From contig JAADVB010000173.1 of assembly GCA_023334545.1 (NCBI GenBank), positions 1-40,689 on the forward strand: a DNA stretch of 40,689 bases, written 5' to 3'. The notes below the pieces were generated by a model. The model was not told the origin of the DNA. It worked only from the letters and a program-made list of their open reading frames with translations, and ran no database searches. The DNA is from Salisapilia sapeloensis (Eukaryota; Oomycota; Peronosporomycetes; Peronosporales; Salisapiliaceae). Below are positions 26,581 through 34,982 of the stretch, piece by piece (within the stretch, counting starts at the first letter, position 1; the number at the start of each line of letters is the position of its first letter). The position numbers were made by a program, and so were the translations under genes.

Positions 26581-28188
26581 CTACTTGGACAAGAGACTCG
26601 CTCGATCGACGTCATCAATGAGCGTCTGCCGGACGGGAAAGTCGAGCATCGGCATGCTGTCCTGTCGACTGCGACCGGTTTCATCTACTAGAATGACGTC
26701 ATCCACTTCATCTTCTTCTGCCTCATCCTCCTCCATCAACACGTTGGCGCTGTCTCGAGTTAGAACGTCCATGAGCGATGGATTGAAGCGCATGCGAGGG
26801 GAATCACCGTCGAAAAAGTCGGATTCTTCGCTGTCCGTATCGAACTCGTCACTATTTGTAGACGGACGCTGGGTCGTTGGGCCGACGTCACTGTGCATCG
26901 AGTGACTCGCATCATCTCCGTCTGAACCACGACTGGTAGCTAATTGACAGGCGTTAGTTTCTTCAGCATGGTTCGAGGTGAAGAAAAAGTTACCATTGCC
27001 GTCTATACCTTCGTCGCTATGAGCTCGACTACTGTAGCGTGCAGAGAAGACAGAGGATTCGCTAGCTTGGAGGATACTCAAGTACTTTTGATCTGTCCGT
27101 CGACTTGCTCGTTGGGTAGGACGAGAGGATGCGTATGAATTACGCGTGCTTTCATCTTCTGTTGTCGCCGTGTCCTCTTCTATGGCTTGTGCATTTTCAC
27201 TATCGTTACTCGTTCGTTCCTCTGTCAAGTCCTTACAAGGTCCGGTCTCTTTCTCTGCTGGTACCTCACTCTCTATCGAAGCTTTCGAGTCGACATAGGA
27301 GTCGACAGACAGATTGACAACGGACGGAGGCGGCTCTTCATCTATACTGTAGGCCACAGTGGGCTCCTCGTCTGTCTGTTCATTCGGTTGATTCACTTTG
27401 GACCGACTGAGTCGACTATCTACTTTTGCCTGCCTAGCTTTATACTCCTTTTGAGATAAGGAGAGCATCCGCATCTGCAGTCGTAATTTCCCTGCTGATT
27501 TTTTACCAGCCTTGAGCTCCACCCACTTATCTACGCTTAAATCATCCAAATCTCGTAACGATATGGCACAGGCACCAATGGCCGGTGTCGTCATTAGCCT
27601 CGCGCTCTTCACGCGTATCGATAGAATTTCATTTGCAGGGTCTGATACCGGTATCTCGAACTTTTCATTCCACATCGGATTCCGCTTTCCTGGTGGCTGT
27701 GTCCCTGTCTTTCGAATATGGTATCGAGAGCCATTACGATGTGCGTCGTTGGGTAGATGCACTTCACCTGATGCTGCTTTCGTGTCCGGCACAGGTTCTA
27801 ATAACAGCATTTGCTTGAGGGAAGAACGACTGCCACGGGTCATGTCATGATCCGTTACGTAAATCTTACAGTACGTGCCGTGGGAACTGACATGCCTGAG
27901 GTTTTCTGCGGAATGGATGCGAAGTAGGAGCCGATACTTCATCGCGTCACTCGACCGACGTCGCGATGGCGAGTCCATACTCGCGCGTGGCGTGGATCGA
28001 AAGCTAAAGTAGTCTCGAAAGGACGAGGTGGTATCTACGGGGAGGTTCTGCACAGGGGAGGTTTCCGGAAGGGAAGACGCGCTCTCTGTGGCACTAGTAG
28101 ACGCTGTCGGCTTGCTACCCGCTTTCGAGACGCAGCACAAGAATGACATGAAGGCCTTTCCGCTGCGTCTAATATTTCGGAACTGCAT
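26581..28188 (-). CDS. C2-domain protein A with long acidic/Ser-rich tail
   Basis: A single exon encodes 535 residues. An N-terminal basic stretch with two cysteines (SFLCCVSK, possible lipidation) and a Ser/Thr-rich linker precede a C2 domain at about 84-242. Its core strands are YRLLLRIHSAENL, GTYCKIYVTD, PMWNEKFEIPV (171-181), ILSIRVKSARLMTTPAIG and WVELKAG...GKLRLQMRML. The aspartates that bind calcium in loop 1 of classical C2 domains are missing (SSHGTY in place of D.nG.sDPY), so calcium-independent membrane or protein binding is likely. The remaining 290 residues are disordered, rich in Ser, Glu and Asp. Two homologues with the same C2 layout lie at 32324-34030 and 34073-34789. The exact function is unknown; the family seems oomycete-specific to my knowledge. 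Confidence 0.8.
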   Translation of the reverse strand: MQFRNIRRSGKAFMSFLCCVSKAGSKPTASTSATESASSLPETSPVQNLPVDTTSSFRDYFSFRSTPRASMDSPSRRRSSDAMKYRLLLRIHSAENLRHVSSHGTYCKIYVTDHDMTRGSRSSLKQMLLLEPVPDTKAASGEVHLPNDAHRNGSRYHIRKTGTQPPGKRNPMWNEKFEIPVSDPANEILSIRVKSARLMTTPAIGACAISLRDLDDLSVDKWVELKAGKKSAGKLRLQMRMLSLSQKEYKARQAKVDSRLSRSKVNQPNEQTDEEPTVAYSIDEEPPPSVVNLSVDSYVDSKASIESEVPAEKETGPCKDLTEERTSNDSENAQAIEEDTATTEDESTRNSYASSRPTQRASRRTDQKYLSILQASESSVFSARYSSRAHSDEGIDGNGNFFFTSNHAEETNACQLATSRGSDGDDASHSMHSDVGPTTQRPSTNSDEFDTDSEESDFFDGDSPRMRFNPSLMDVLTRDSANVLMEEDEAEEDEVDDVILVDETGRSRQDSMPMLDFPVRQTLIDDVDRASLLSK

Positions 28189-28208
28189 CTAGAAACGGCA
28201 GAATGCGG

Positions 28209-28253
28209 TTTTTATAATGGTACTGGGCGGGTAGCTGTTCGGAATTAGCCAAT
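28209..28253 (-). promoter_or_regulatory. CCAAT and TATA-like elements of C2 gene A
   Basis: Upstream of the C2-A ATG (28188), the minus strand reads ATTATAAAAACC about 21-32 nt before the start. A CCAAT box in the opposite orientation (AGCCAATGGG on the plus strand, 28249-28253) lies about 60 nt before it. TATA-like boxes are uncommon in oomycete promoters, so the TATA call is tentative. Confidence 0.35.
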
Positions 28254-28295
28254 GGGCGGACCTCGTCGAAAGGGAGCGCTGGATACTCACGGCAG

Positions 28296-28661
28296 ATGGA
28301 GGATGCCAACAGCCAAGTCTTCGTTGACAACGACAGCGAAGTACCGACTATGGTAGTGTTGTCAGGTCTCGTTGCTCAATTGCCAGACGCTTTTAGTTCG
28401 ATTGAAACGGGCCACATCTTGCTATGGGACGCGACCGATAGCGACAAGTTAGACCGGATGAAGGGGCGCTCGGCCGTTCAGACGTATAGGAATACGGCGA
28501 GTGGAAACTTGCACAAAATTTCCACGCATCCGACTGAATTACCCACGATCGGACGCAAGCACGTCTTTCACCCAAGAAGCCAGCGATTCGATCAGAATGG
28601 AGAGTGCCTGCAGCTATCTAGGCCAAGCTACTGCACAGAGCCAGATTGGATTACGGCGTAA
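28296..28661 (+). CDS. Possible orphan gene of 121 codons
   Basis: An ATG-started plus-strand frame encodes 121 residues in an otherwise empty 0.9-kb gap. The first 60 residues look protein-like (MEDANSQVFVDNDSEVPTMV and a hydrophobic helix VLSGLVAQL); the second half is basic, His- and Ser-rich with no recognisable motif. There is no signal peptide, paralogue in the window or clear splice site. It starts about 100 bp from C2 gene A in divergent orientation, so it could share that promoter. It may equally be a chance frame or a decayed gene. Confidence 0.3.
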   Translation: MEDANSQVFVDNDSEVPTMVVLSGLVAQLPDAFSSIETGHILLWDATDSDKLDRMKGRSAVQTYRNTASGNLHKISTHPTELPTIGRKHVFHPRSQRFDQNGECLQLSRPSYCTEPDWITA

Positions 28662-29072
28662 TCGCTTTCACCGGTGCGAAAGTCCTGCCGATTTGGACGG
28701 CCCTTCTCAAATAAATACAGCACGCTGATACCATCACACAGCTCGTTTCGTCACCTCTGCTGACACTACAGCAAGGGCTCAGAGCGTGAGTTCCAGAGTT
28801 GTATCGCGGTGATAATGGCATGAAGCCACAGCACAGGTCGATTAAGATCCTCTCTCAGTGCATAGACGCTACTAGAGATACAGTATGAATCTGAGTCATT
28901 GAAAATACCACACTTATCTATTCCGAAACGAAACAACGATTGAGCAGGATTGTTTGGTAACCTCGCAGCTTGACATTACGTTTATGTCTCATTTGACTAT
29001 CCCAAGGCAATTTCAACTACTACCTACTTCCTCTATATCTCTGGTCAAGCTGCAAGTATAGCTTCCATCAGT
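28662..29072. other. Spacer, nothing recognised
   Basis: This contains the 3' flank of the minus-strand membrane-protein gene. No coding, RNA or repeat signal was seen. Confidence 0.4.
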
Positions 29073-30878
29073 CTAGGCATATTCAGCTGTAGCAGCAGCT
29101 ACTGTAATCGTTCCAGCTTCAGAAGAGTAGCCGATAGCTGAATCAGCTGTCATGACCATCGTCTTCGACACATCGAAGTAGCATTCGCTTCCTGGCGTCG
29201 AGTCGCCACTACGTGCCACTAGCCCACCTTTTGTCGTTGCGTAGTAGAATCCTGCCGTTTCTACAGTTGACACATCCTTCACATCGCCTCGAATCACCAC
29301 TTTCGCATCATTTCCAGACTCATAGTCGGCGAGCACACCCATGGGCTTTCCATAGTTTTCAACAAGTGCCATACCGTTGTAAGCGTTCTTGCCGCGCTTG
29401 CCGATGTATCCAACCATGACGCTGTCATCAGCAACGTTCAACGAGTCTAGCGTCACAGTGCCTGCAGGCGAGTCATCCGACTTGGCAATCGTGAGCGAGA
29501 ACGTCTCGCTTCCGATCGGTAGAACAGGAGTCAGAGTTTTGAAAGCCATCGTACTTGGCGAGTACTTAAGCAGACGGGTGCATGGCTTTCCGTTCATGGA
29601 TGGATTGAAGAAGGATACAGCGATTCGGTTACCACTGAGCATACGTAGGCTAGGCATCGTGTTGAATGGATACTGACCAAGTCCGAACTCAATCTCGCCA
29701 CGGACATCCGAATCGACGTACGAAGCTCGGAAACGTACACTATCGTCGGTGCTAGATAGCTCGATGACTGAAGTCGTGAGTGCATGATTCTTCATCTTGT
29801 CATGATACGACACAGCGACTGCTTCGGTGGACAATGGAAGGACGCCCAAGTACATGTCTGGACTGACATTTTCATTGCACGTTCCTTCTGCAAAGGTGCT
29901 AAACTCATTTTTGGTTTGCGAATAAGTCGAAGTGGTGATGCAAAGTCCAGAGCCTTTGCTAGTATAGTAAGCGACAGCGACCAGCTTATTGTTATCTGGA
30001 AGTACAAAAGGTCTCGAAAACGTAGTCTGTCCATTTTCTCCTCCGTTTTCCGGGCCAAAGGTCTCGCTGTCTCCGAGGCTAATGCTACCGGAAGCAACTT
30101 TACCGGCAACAATCCTTTGGCCGTACGGACTGGGATCATAATATTCATAGTACGCTACGGCAAACACATTGGTGTCGACTTTGGAGATGAAGTTTGCAAC
30201 GGATCCGACAGCTACTGTAACCTTTTCGCCTAGCTTCAACGTAACCGTCGCTCCATCGATGTCTACGGGAGCAACGTAGACAGTATAGGTAGAATCTACA
30301 ATGAGAATGACCGCAGTGTCATCCGAGAGGGTCACAACGCCACGAATGACTCCATCGGATACGATATTGGAGTCTGGGATGGATTCTTCTGGATCAACGG
30401 ACTTGTCGGCATTATTCAAAGCCATCGTCGTCACAACACACTCCGTTTTACTATTCTTCGTTCGGCAGTATGTAACTAAGCCGCGAGAGTACGAAGTTTG
30501 GGAAATACCAAGCGGAGCCATATTCATGTACGAGTACTCGTAGTCAGAGCTAAAGGTGGTAGCATCGAGGTATCCGGTAGTACCAGCGCCATTACGGAGT
30601 ACTGACATACTGTTGAAACTGACGGCATCTCCGGTGGTTGGAGACACCGATGGCATTTCCTCGAACTTGGAAAAGGTGAGCTCTGCTCTACCCGATGGCT
30701 TGTCGGTAAAGTGGATGATGTACAATGCGACGAGATTGATCATGATCAACGCGCAGACCACGATGGCGATCATGAAAGTGGAGCATGAACACCATGTTTT
30801 GGATTTCGGAGTATCTTCAGGTGCTGCAGCTCCGAGATTGATCTCAGCAGAGTCTACGGGTTTCGACGGTGGACCCAT
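29073..30878 (-). CDS. Type II membrane protein with a large propeller-like ectodomain
   Basis: A single exon encodes 601 residues. A short cytosolic N-terminus (about 33 residues, with WCSCS) is followed by one hydrophobic segment at about 34-57 (FMIAIVVCALIMINLVALYI) and a large lumenal or extracellular part. The ectodomain has no recognisable catalytic motif but repeats a strand pattern: VFAVAYYEYY, KLVAVAYYTS, AVAVSYHDKM, RIAVSFFNPS and SVMVGYIGKRG, spaced by about 60-80 residues, each in an 'x-x-V-A-V-x-Y' context followed by a turn. This suggests a six- or seven-bladed beta-propeller-like fold. Cys residues are few and mostly paired in the middle (ECVV, LCITT, TCNEN, PCTR, ECYF), consistent with secretion. 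I do not know its function; an oomycete surface protein or adhesin-like receptor is a guess. Confidence 0.75.
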   Translation of the reverse strand: MGPPSKPVDSAEINLGAAAPEDTPKSKTWCSCSTFMIAIVVCALIMINLVALYIIHFTDKPSGRAELTFSKFEEMPSVSPTTGDAVSFNSMSVLRNGAGTTGYLDATTFSSDYEYSYMNMAPLGISQTSYSRGLVTYCRTKNSKTECVVTTMALNNADKSVDPEESIPDSNIVSDGVIRGVVTLSDDTAVILIVDSTYTVYVAPVDIDGATVTLKLGEKVTVAVGSVANFISKVDTNVFAVAYYEYYDPSPYGQRIVAGKVASGSISLGDSETFGPENGGENGQTTFSRPFVLPDNNKLVAVAYYTSKGSGLCITTSTYSQTKNEFSTFAEGTCNENVSPDMYLGVLPLSTEAVAVSYHDKMKNHALTTSVIELSSTDDSVRFRASYVDSDVRGEIEFGLGQYPFNTMPSLRMLSGNRIAVSFFNPSMNGKPCTRLLKYSPSTMAFKTLTPVLPIGSETFSLTIAKSDDSPAGTVTLDSLNVADDSVMVGYIGKRGKNAYNGMALVENYGKPMGVLADYESGNDAKVVIRGDVKDVSTVETAGFYYATTKGGLVARSGDSTPGSECYFDVSKTMVMTADSAIGYSSEAGTITVAAATAEYA

Positions 30879-30919
30879 GAGTTTGGTGACGCGCGATGTC
30901 CTGAGGTGAGTACAAGCGA

Positions 30920-30938
30920 GCGGAAACTGGAATGAACC
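30920..30938 (-). promoter_or_regulatory. Oomycete Inr/FPR-like element of the membrane-protein gene
   Basis: On the minus strand GTTCATTCCAGTTTCCG lies about 45-60 nt before the ATG at 30878. It fits the oomycete start-site composite (TCATTYY initiator followed by a TTT-core element) better than any other promoter in the window. The match was made by eye. Confidence 0.5.
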
Positions 30939-32323
30939 GAGTCATGGTGGTTTGATGCTTGTATATTTTTATTCACCCGTTTCGTAGAATGGAAACCCCT
31001 CATTTATAAAAATAACTTTGTATGATCCTTTGCTGGGAAGGACAAGAATAAACTCTACAGGAGCTCGGGAGAAAGTAGGCATTTACATCATATTCATCCG
31101 AAATCCATTTCATATCAGTATTGGTTACACTAAAGTTGAATGCTCTTTAATGATGTACCGGATAGAGCTACCAGCATATTTGTAAGAACAATTACCATGT
31201 ATCATTTGAGAGATAACGATCGGTGGATGTATCACATACAATTGCTGAAAATAAGCCCTACATAGTCGATTCAACGGCTTGCCAATTAAAGATATAAACT
31301 ATCGAAGACATTCTGCTTAAATGGTAAATGCAAGTCCGTCAATCCTTTCATTGGTATTGCTCAGAATCAAAGTCGGTGCCAAAATAGACAGTGTTCTTGA
31401 TCTTAGCTTTTTCGAGGATGATAGCTTTTTATTGTGTTGCTAGGAATAATAAGATCTACGTATATATTCCAAGCCAGCTATCACTCTAGAATAAATACTA
31501 TTCGTTGCGTCGATAACGCTTCCTATACTAGTGAAAGTAGGCGAATCGTATCTGAGTACTCGAAGGATAAGGATGTTAGCTAACGATAAAGTCATCAAGA
31601 TAAGAGGAGTCGAGCACCGAATGACGCAAACAGCATTTAAACCTTCTTGGCTATACAAGACGCACACCATTCATCAGGGCGGGTTTCATGCTAGCTAGCT
31701 TCGCAGTCACCTTACCTATCCAACAAGCGTATATTAGCAAATACAACTGACTATCTATTTGTAATTATACAAGCATTCGGAGATCAGGCCAGACTTGCAA
31801 AGTTGATGGGAGCTACAACCAGCTATCCACTAGAAACACATTTCCCGTGTGCCATAGAGCATAGCTACAGAAATTGGAAGTGTACACTACCGAATACAAA
31901 TGTTTATCTATCTTGATGAATAAAATTTATTGCACTACTTTTAGTATCTTCTTATCTAGCAATTGCATGATGCAAAATCCACACTAGTTATTCGACTCAA
32001 CGAATATCATTAGGCTCGAACATCATGATACCACGTTGTTTCACCTCCGCTTTAATTCTTCCTACCGATCTATCAATGTGACGATCAGGTCAAGTGAAAG
32101 GTCAAGAGTAGCTTCAAGATGGCACCATCCGCCGTCTGGCAGCACTAATTTCACGGCATGCATCCTATCCGCACTCTATTTTCCTATACAAAAGTGGCGC
32201 TTTGAATAGACATGCTCCTATTTTCCACTTGAGCACGAAAAGCCCAAGTGACCAGGAAAAACTGGACGTTCGACACCTCTTCTACCATTACCATACGAGC
32301 AGGGAAGAAGAAGAGTAGTTTAT
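30939..32323. other. AT-rich gene desert of about 1.4 kb
   Basis: No supported gene. The only longer frame (minus 31440-31670) has a short RVLRY stretch that recalls copia reverse transcriptase, and nearby CASCIAKK on the minus strand recalls a copia pre-integrase Cys pair. Neither is enough for a call. The right end must hold the promoter of C2 gene B. Confidence 0.35.
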
Positions 32324-34030
32324 ATGTATACGACCTCTCCTCATCAAGGTCGCGGATCGACCTACAACCAACGGACGTCCGTCTCGCAGCCGAGCTTCCA
32401 CTTATACGTTCGTGTCCACAGCGCTTTTGGGCTTAAAATCTCATCTCAAGGCGCGTATGCGAAAGTGTACTTAGCCGACGGTAGCATGGCCATGGGCAGT
32501 CGAGCTGCCGTCTCTGCCGACCCGCACGCACGTGCGCCAAGCTACACGTTCCACACGCGCGTCGCGCCACCGAGCCGGGACCCTCGACGAGCATCTCCGA
32601 TATGGAACGAAAAGTTCCAAATGGCTCTACCATCCGACCGTCCGTTCGATCAAGTCTTGACGATTCGTGTGAAAAACCAGCACTTGCTCTACTGTCCGAC
32701 GATTGGCACGTGCTCAGTCTATATACGTGAATGGACTATTGGCGAGCTAGGCGAAAAATGGGTCCCGCTCACGGATAAACACGGACGAAAGGTCGGACAA
32801 TTACGTTTACAATATCTATTGGAGCGCTCGGAAAATATGCAAACGCCAAATATGCCGACGCCAAAGCCTTCGTACATGTCGACACCGACGACCCCGAATA
32901 TGCCGACGGGAGGACGTCGTTCGAGTGTCCAAGCCAGTCCGTCTGGAGCGCCACCAGGAGAGTACTATGGTGCAATCGACTACACACCGTCCAAACCGAC
33001 GTACACAAGTACGTATGATAGTTCCTGGTCTGGCGTCAGTGGTCGCAAGTGGAATAAACCTCAGGGCGACTCTTATCGACAAGACACGGGGGAAAACTGG
33101 AGTCAAGAGCAAGCTCTTGCAGAACATTTCGCCAGTACAAAGCAGCATTCAGGAGATGATCTATCCCAGTACCTGGCAACAGCATCCTTTGGTATTAATT
33201 CGAACAGCTCCGGTTCAAGGGATGGTCGAGCCAGATCTGTCGCGCCATCCAGCACGTATAAGAAGTATCCAGGTCCTTCCGTACGACGGAAGACGACATC
33301 ACACGCCTCGAGTGATGAGAGGAGTACGCCGTCTTATTCACCTACGAGTGACGATCATGAATACACGCGTCGAAGCTTAGCAGGCGCAGTGGACGCAGAC
33401 GTCTCGAACGTCATGATCGACAATCTCCCGTCATCAGACGAGGAGAGCGACTCGGACGAAGAAGCCGCTGCGTGGCTACGACGGCGAAACGAAAGTTTAC
33501 AGGCAAGACAGAAGGGTTCTCGTCAGGAAACGAATGTGTCTGGTCTGACGTCTCCTTCGATCTCCGTCTCGTCAGAAGATCGAGTCGGAAGTGGACGGTC
33601 GCAAGAGTATAATGTACCGCCACCAGCATATGAACGCGTCAAGAACGAGGCGTTGGCACAGAGCCATTTCTTTGGCGAATACAATCCACCGTCTCCTCAG
33701 CCATCTCAAAGGAGTGATGGGTCTCTTGCCTTTCGCATGTCGAAAGGAACGGACCTGGCAGCCACGGCACCTGTGCGAGCTGAGAGCACGGATGACGTTC
33801 GTCGGACGAGAAACTCGACCGCGTCGTCAGATAGTTCGCGAGGTCTCTCATTATCGTCGAGTGACTATGGGGACAAGTTGTCAGGCGATGAGTATGCGGA
33901 GGCAGAGGTGATTGAGACTGCACGAGAGATGGACGGACTGAAGGTGGATGAGAGGGATATTGATGCCGAGGTCGGAAAGCATGGGCATGACTGGTGGCCT
34001 CATTCGAATGGGAAAGAGGTGACGTTGTAA
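32324..34030 (+). CDS. C2-domain protein B with long Ser-rich tail
   Basis: A single exon encodes 568 residues. A short N-terminus (about 23 residues, Ser/Thr/Gln-rich) leads into a C2 domain at about 24-167: FHLYVRVHSAFGL, GAYAKVYLADG, SPIWNEKFQMALP (91-103), VLTIRVKNQHLLYCPTIGTC and WVPLTDKHGRKVGQLRLQYLL. As in C2 protein A, the loop 1 calcium aspartates are replaced (SSQGAY). A Pro/Thr/Met-rich repeat follows (NMPTPKPSYMSTPTTPNMPT, about 175-195). The rest is a disordered Ser/Arg tail with an acidic cluster SDEESDSDEEAA and a conserved-looking C-terminal acidic helix. It probably acts as a membrane- or lipid-associated scaffold; this is inferred from the C2 fold only. The gene is convergent with C2 gene C, whose stop is only 43 bp away. 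Confidence 0.82.
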   Translation: MYTTSPHQGRGSTYNQRTSVSQPSFHLYVRVHSAFGLKISSQGAYAKVYLADGSMAMGSRAAVSADPHARAPSYTFHTRVAPPSRDPRRASPIWNEKFQMALPSDRPFDQVLTIRVKNQHLLYCPTIGTCSVYIREWTIGELGEKWVPLTDKHGRKVGQLRLQYLLERSENMQTPNMPTPKPSYMSTPTTPNMPTGGRRSSVQASPSGAPPGEYYGAIDYTPSKPTYTSTYDSSWSGVSGRKWNKPQGDSYRQDTGENWSQEQALAEHFASTKQHSGDDLSQYLATASFGINSNSSGSRDGRARSVAPSSTYKKYPGPSVRRKTTSHASSDERSTPSYSPTSDDHEYTRRSLAGAVDADVSNVMIDNLPSSDEESDSDEEAAAWLRRRNESLQARQKGSRQETNVSGLTSPSISVSSEDRVGSGRSQEYNVPPPAYERVKNEALAQSHFFGEYNPPSPQPSQRSDGSLAFRMSKGTDLAATAPVRAESTDDVRRTRNSTASSDSSRGLSLSSSDYGDKLSGDEYAEAEVIETAREMDGLKVDERDIDAEVGKHGHDWWPHSNGKEVTL

Positions 34031-34072
34031 AGTTGGAAACGAAGAAAAGTTTACTTGGTACGTGTTATAGTG

Positions 34073-34789
34073 TTAGACATGGAAGCTAGATCGTTCTGGA
34101 CTATGGACGGTCGACTGGTTTCCATCCAAGTGCTTATAAGAAGATGAGTTGGTCACGTCGGAACATCGGTTGCCGCCTCTGGAAGGTTTTGCCTTTCGTT
34201 CATACTTGTCTACGAGTTTCTGCATCGCTTGATGCGGATCATACTTGATGATGTTGGCGGTTCTAGATGTGGCGTTGAGATGGTCGTTGGAGTGGTTTCT
34301 TGCATGCACTTCATCCTGGTTCGAGTGCATGTGTGAACGATATTCATCGGGAGATACGATCAATTGTATCTGGACTCGACCTACGACGTGGGTATCCTTG
34401 TCCAAGACGTCCATCCACTGCATGGCTTGTTTGCCGAGACGGAGACCACATAAAGAAAGAGCACAGGAACCTAATGTCTTTCTAATCAACAGTCTGGATG
34501 CCTTTTGTTTGACTCGAATGGCGACGACTTTGCTATCTGGTTCCGTGACACCGACATCAAATGTGTCTTGCCATGTTCTCGTATGAGGTGGCAATGGTTT
34601 TGTCGACGTCCGGATAACACCTTCCGAGAAACGGCTGACTGCCGGTCGATGTTGGTCCGGTTCGCCCATGTTGACGATGCGCAGGTCGCAGTACGTGTTC
34701 GTTAAGTCGATCTCATGCACAGGGTCAAAGCGGATGACTCGAAGGAACAGCCGATAGTGCTTATGGCGAAGGTAGGCATGTCGAGCCAT
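34073..34789 (-). CDS. C2-domain protein C (short)
   Basis: A single exon encodes 238 residues from ATG 34789 (MARHAYLRHKHYRLFLRV). The frame extends to a TTG at 34822, but that is not a likely start, and an initiator-like CACTTTTCATCC lies just upstream of the ATG. The C2 domain covers about 11-145: RLFLRVIRFDP, NTYCDLRIVN, TWQDTFDVGV, VVAIRVKQKASRLLIRKTLGSC and WMDVLDKDTHVVGRVQIQLIV. It is the most diverged of the three C2 paralogues: the P-x-WNEKF motif has become TWQDTF. The tail is short (about 90 residues; basic, His/Ser/Asn-rich). Its function is unknown. Confidence 0.75.
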   Translation of the reverse strand: MARHAYLRHKHYRLFLRVIRFDPVHEIDLTNTYCDLRIVNMGEPDQHRPAVSRFSEGVIRTSTKPLPPHTRTWQDTFDVGVTEPDSKVVAIRVKQKASRLLIRKTLGSCALSLCGLRLGKQAMQWMDVLDKDTHVVGRVQIQLIVSPDEYRSHMHSNQDEVHARNHSNDHLNATSRTANIIKYDPHQAMQKLVDKYERKAKPSRGGNRCSDVTNSSSYKHLDGNQSTVHSPERSSFHV

Positions 34790-34806
34790 ACGCGTTCGAG
34801 TGAGTA

Positions 34807-34820
34807 GGATGAAAAGTGAC
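34807..34820 (-). promoter_or_regulatory. Initiator-like element of C2 gene C
   Basis: The minus strand reads GTCACTTTTCATCC 18-31 nt before the ATG at 34789, resembling the oomycete initiator TCAYTYY followed by a T-rich core. The close spacing to the ATG would give a very short 5' UTR. Confidence 0.35.
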
Positions 34821-34982
34821 AAGGAGCGGAACTTCCCAGCACAACTTCATGTCGCTTGATGCGCATCACCGTTAGAAAATTTAATGATGAAACCTCATGG
34901 GAAAAGAACCAAATTTTTATCAGATTCAGCTTCAAGCTGCGAAAAAGAGTATTTCAATGGCATCATGTTCCGTTTGTCCTCT

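Noticed and set aside
31440-31720. Possible copia fragments (RVLRY; CASCIAKK) in the AT-rich spacer
   Set aside because: Each match is only a few residues, in broken frames; below the level of support for a mobile-element call.
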